Positions 60,672-64,000 of a DNA stretch of 64,000 bases are shown piece after piece. The stretch covers positions 1-64,000 of the forward strand of contig JAKUTS010000003.1 in the NCBI GenBank assembly GCA_022447925.1, written 5' to 3'. Source of the DNA: SAR202 cluster bacterium. Its GTDB lineage: Bacteria > Chloroflexota > Dehalococcoidia > Lucifugimonadales > UBA2962. The notes below the pieces were generated by a model that was given only the letters and a program-made list of their open reading frames with translations, made no database searches and had not been told where the DNA came from. Numbering within the stretch: position 1 is the stretch's first letter; every line of letters begins with the position of its first letter. Position numbers and translations under genes: made by a program.

Positions 60672-60710
60672 GTTTAATAATGAATTAAATTTTTGTTAAC
60701 AGAGTGTTAA
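60672..60710 (-). promoter_or_regulatory. Putative PhoP/PhoB-type operator upstream of pstC
   Basis: Minus strand TTAACA-CTCTG-TTAACA-AAAAT-TTAATT-CATTA-TTAAAC: four hexamers at an exact 11-bp period. Confidence 0.6.
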
Positions 60711-60718
60711 AAACCTAT

Positions 60719-62104
60719 TTAATTTCTAGGTAGTTTGAAAGAAAATCTAGACCCTGAGCCCAGTTTACTTTCAACCGATAGAGATCCTTTATGCGCCATT
60801 ACAATATGTTTGGCTATTGCTAAGCCTAGACCGGTTCCTGTTCCTGTTCTTGAAGGATCAACCTTGTAAAATCTTTCAAAGACATGTTTTTGATCTTCCA
60901 AGTCAATTCCAGGTCCATCATCCGCAACCGTAACCTCAACCAGGCCTTCAATTTGCGATGTTGTAATAATTATCGAACCGTTATCAGGTGTAAATCTAAT
61001 AGCATTATCCAAAAGATTTATAATTACCTGAATTATCTTCCTCTTATCTGCTAAAACATCTAAATCAACACAGGGATTAGGGCAAGATACAGCAATATGT
61101 TTTTCTTTGGCTTTGTGCTCTAGACTCCTTGCCACATTAACAATTAAGTCGTTTATATTTATTGTTTCTATGTTCATATGAGCGCTACCGCTCTCTAAAG
61201 TGGACAACTCTAAGAGTTCACTAACAAGTTGATTCATTCGGTCTATATCTGTATTTATTCTTGATAGATAATCTTTAGATATATCTCTGTCATCAATTGC
61301 GCCACCTATAAGGGTCTCGATTAAAGCTTTTACAGATGCAAGCGGACTCCGAAGTTCGTGGCTAACATTACTTACAAATTCTCGGCGAGTGTTTTCGATA
61401 TTTTGATATTCTGTAATATTCCTTAAAGTGACTAGAACACCTTCAGAGCCCAGGTGTTTTATAGGTGTGGCTATAGTATTCACAATAATTCTGTCTGGTT
61501 GAAGCAAGATATCTTGACTAAGAGTTTCGGCATGCCTAATTGTGTTCAAAATCATGGTTCGTAATTCATGATCCCATATATGCCCCAGAGATTCATAATT
61601 CTTTGACTTAGCTAATTTGCTAGGTTCGTCTAAACCAACCCCGAGCAATTTTTGTGCTGCAGGATTCATTAAAATTATTTTGGCTTCAGAGTCAGCAACT
61701 ATGACTCCATCATTCATTGTTTCTAGTACTGCCGATAGCGTGAATCTTTCACTTTCTAATTCTCGTAAATTATTCCTCATGGTTTTAGCCATTACATTAA
61801 ATGAACTAGCAAAATTTTTTCTATCTTCATCTCCTTGAGTTGGAAATTGATAGTCTAAATTTCCTCCGGCTATCGAGCGCGCACCTTCAGAAAAATCGTT
61901 AATAATTGTTGATGTTTTAGTTCGAATTATTACGCCGATTATTGAGGATGAAATAATGATTATGATACCGGAAATAATTGTTGCTAAAACTACGTGTGCA
62001 TCTTTAGAGTTGATTATGTAAGCAACTAGACCAACCAAAATGATTGTGATCAAGATGGTATATGAAACAATCCACTGCCATTGTAAAAATTTAGGTATAT
62101 TCAC
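60719..62104 (-). CDS. phoR: PhoR-like sensor histidine kinase (HAMP-PAS-HisKA-HATPase)
   Basis: REFVSNVSHELRSPLASVKALIETL, VADDGPGIDLEDQKHVFERFYKVDPSRTGTGTGLGLAIAKHIV. Confidence 0.9.
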   Translation of the reverse strand: MNIPKFLQWQWIVSYTILITIILVGLVAYIINSKDAHVVLATIISGIIIIISSSIIGVIIRTKTSTIINDFSEGARSIAGGNLDYQFPTQGDEDRKNFASSFNVMAKTMRNNLRELESERFTLSAVLETMNDGVIVADSEAKIILMNPAAQKLLGVGLDEPSKLAKSKNYESLGHIWDHELRTMILNTIRHAETLSQDILLQPDRIIVNTIATPIKHLGSEGVLVTLRNITEYQNIENTRREFVSNVSHELRSPLASVKALIETLIGGAIDDRDISKDYLSRINTDIDRMNQLVSELLELSTLESGSAHMNIETININDLIVNVARSLEHKAKEKHIAVSCPNPCVDLDVLADKRKIIQVIINLLDNAIRFTPDNGSIIITTSQIEGLVEVTVADDGPGIDLEDQKHVFERFYKVDPSRTGTGTGLGLAIAKHIVMAHKGSLSVESKLGSGSRFSFKLPRN

Positions 62105-62814
62105 CCGTCAAACCGATATCCTATGCCTCTCACAGTAACTATTCTCAGAGGTTTTTCTGGGTTCGTTTCTAATTTTTGTCTGAGCCAACTTATATGGACA
62201 TCTACTGTTCGAGTGTCTCCAATGTAATCATGGCCCCATAAAGCCTCAAGAATTTGGAGCCTTGTTAAGGCCTTTCCTTTGTTACGCATAAAAAACGTTA
62301 GTAAATTGAACTCCCTTGGACGTAAATTGAGTTGAACATCGTTTAGTTTGGCTGTGTAGCTGTATGTATCGACTACTAAGTTTCCAAAATTTAAAATGTC
62401 GGTGGCGTTTGCTTTTGTGGTGCCATTTTTAGAGCTCGAATGACGTAATTGTACTTTTATTCTTGCTATTAATTCACGCATGCTAAAAGGTTTCGTGATG
62501 TAATCATCTGCACCAAGTTCAAGACCTAATACCTTGTCGATTTCTTCCGTTTTGGCTGTAAGCATTATTATTGGGACATTATTTTCTTCTCTGATCCTTT
62601 TGCATACTGTGAGCCCATCCATTCCTGGAAGCATTATGTCGAGTAAAATCAGATCTGGGCTATGATTTTGGGCTAGGGTTAAAGCTAGATCTCCATCATC
62701 TGCCAGAATAAGACGGTAGTTTTCTTTTTCAAGGCTATATCTAAGAGCTTCTTGAATATTTGGATCGTCTTCAACCACTAGGATAGTCTTTGGATCTTTT
62801 TCGCGATCACTCAT
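62101..62814 (-). CDS. phoB: PhoB/PhoP-like OmpR-family response regulator
   Basis: LVVEDDPNIQEALRYSLEKE, LLDIMLPGMDG, DDYITKPFSMRELIARIK, winged-helix C-terminus. Confidence 0.9.
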   Translation of the reverse strand: MSDREKDPKTILVVEDDPNIQEALRYSLEKENYRLILADDGDLALTLAQNHSPDLILLDIMLPGMDGLTVCKRIREENNVPIIMLTAKTEEIDKVLGLELGADDYITKPFSMRELIARIKVQLRHSSSKNGTTKANATDILNFGNLVVDTYSYTAKLNDVQLNLRPREFNLLTFFMRNKGKALTRLQILEALWGHDYIGDTRTVDVHISWLRQKLETNPEKPLRIVTVRGIGYRFDG

Positions 62815-64000
62815 ACCTTAATGCCTCAGCAGGTGACACCTCTGATGCTTGAAGCGCAGGAATTAAAGTTGTTAATAATGACATTAAGTAAGCTCCAATC
62901 CCAATCAAAGCGAACTTTACCCAGGGGATGATTGTTTTTATGTCTGGGTCTGCTGAGTCTCTTATGTCAGCCATTACATTGATTCCCGTAACTATTCCCA
63001 AAATTATTCCGATCAATATGCCCATTATACCTATAAAAGAAGATTCTCCAATAAACGTCAGTAATACGTTGCGTTTTGAAAAACCTATTGCCCGCATTAC
63101 ACCGATTGCATGTCTTCTTTCTACTACAGCTCTAGCACTAATAACGCCTAAGGATACAATTCCCACAACTAGACCAAGCAACATGAATCCAGTTAAAAGA
63201 TCAAAGAAAGATCTTTGTTGGCTTTGCAGCTCTATCAATGTTTCTTCTAAATCGAGAGTTTGAATGGCATGTTCAAATAATCCTGACTCTATTGCTACAG
63301 ACGGATCAGGGTAGCCTTCTTCAACTCTGAACAAATATCTAGTTGCATCTGAATTTATTCCAGTTTTATCAAATAGGAATTCTTGGCTTGTAAATATGCC
63401 GCTTGGTAATATAGGGCCATTATCCGTGAATTGATCGAGCACGCCTATAACTGTTACTTCATATTCGCTGCCACTTTCTAAATCCCTGATAGTCACTTTG
63501 ACTTCGTTCATAAAATCATTTTCAATAAATAATTCTTCAACATCTAGAGTTAGGTTGTCGTTTTCAGAATCAAAAGCAAAGCTATTTTTTGTTGGTATCA
63601 TTCCTGAATCTACGACTGCAAGTCCAGGGTTATTTTTTAAATCTTCCCACACAGCTTTTGAATCAAATCCATTTTCAGTAATATATTTTTCCGTTGCTAA
63701 ACTTATTCTAAATTTATTAGATTCCATGAAACCATTATCTACACCAGTGATGTTTGTAGTTATAAAGTCGGTTTGATTCGAATCTACTACCAAACCTTCT
63801 GTGTCCCTAACGGTTCTGAAAGTACTGACCTCCGTGATAAACGAAAGTTCTTCGGTGCTATCGATTTTCTCCTCGATATTTTTAATTGGGTTTAAATCAC
63901 TTAAAACATATCCCACTGTGTCGTATCCGCCGGCAAACCTTTCTCTATCATTTAAAAGGTTATTAAAACCTTCAATTACCATAGAGTTAACCAGAACTGC
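62807..64000 (-). CDS. FtsX/MacB-type ABC transporter permease, N-terminus cut by window edge
   Basis: RAVVERRHAIGVMRAIGFSKRNVLLTFIGESSFIGIMGILIGIILG; frame stays open upstream of the listed Met (AVLVNSMVIEGFNN) to the window end. Confidence 0.88.
   Translation of the reverse strand, partial: AVLVNSMVIEGFNNLLNDRERFAGGYDTVGYVLSDLNPIKNIEEKIDSTEELSFITEVSTFRTVRDTEGLVVDSNQTDFITTNITGVDNGFMESNKFRISLATEKYITENGFDSKAVWEDLKNNPGLAVVDSGMIPTKNSFAFDSENDNLTLDVEELFIENDFMNEVKVTIRDLESGSEYEVTVIGVLDQFTDNGPILPSGIFTSQEFLFDKTGINSDATRYLFRVEEGYPDPSVAIESGLFEHAIQTLDLEETLIELQSQQRSFFDLLTGFMLLGLVVGIVSLGVISARAVVERRHAIGVMRAIGFSKRNVLLTFIGESSFIGIMGILIGIILGIVTGINVMADIRDSADPDIKTIIPWVKFALIGIGAYLMSLLTTLIPALQASEVSPAEALRYE

Noticed and set aside
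1-64000. CRISPR arrays, IS elements, prophage genes, rRNA operons, toxin-antitoxin pairs
   Set aside because: Looked for repeat-spacer patterns, transposase/integrase motifs and rRNA signatures by eye; none found.

Overview
The window is 64 kb of AT-rich, densely coded bacterial chromosome. Gene content suggests a Chloroflexota (SAR202-like) lineage with several actinobacteria-like traits; this is inference only, since there is no rRNA in the window. I found no CRISPR array, prophage, IS element or rRNA. Housekeeping content: glyA (partial), tmk, pdxST, gap, eno, ybeY-dnaX-ybaB-recR-recO, hflKC, prfB with a programmed +1 frameshift, glmU, phoU-pstBAC, phoBR, tRNA-Pro(GGG) and tRNA-Arg(CCU). 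The most interesting signal is two inositol-centred loci. (1) At 1.3-6.1 kb: an MshA-like GT4 glycosyltransferase, a tandem-GNAT protein resembling MshD, a PIG-L deacetylase resembling MshB, and a PHP-family phosphatase. This could be a mycothiol-like pathway outside Actinobacteria. (2) At 43.4-47.7 kb: an apparent operon of ino1, a PimA-like GT4, a CDP-alcohol phosphatidyltransferase, and an exported HExxH peptidase. The peptidase ends in a Cys/TM/Arg tail that is also present on an unrelated surface protein at 27.5-28.3 kb. Other notable items: an 11-bp-periodic TTAACA repeat (PhoP-box-like) upstream of pstC, two collagen-like lipoproteins separated by a perfect 24-bp hairpin, a phosphotriesterase/penicillin-acylase/CocE gene cluster, and two small ORFs absent from the supplied ORF track.
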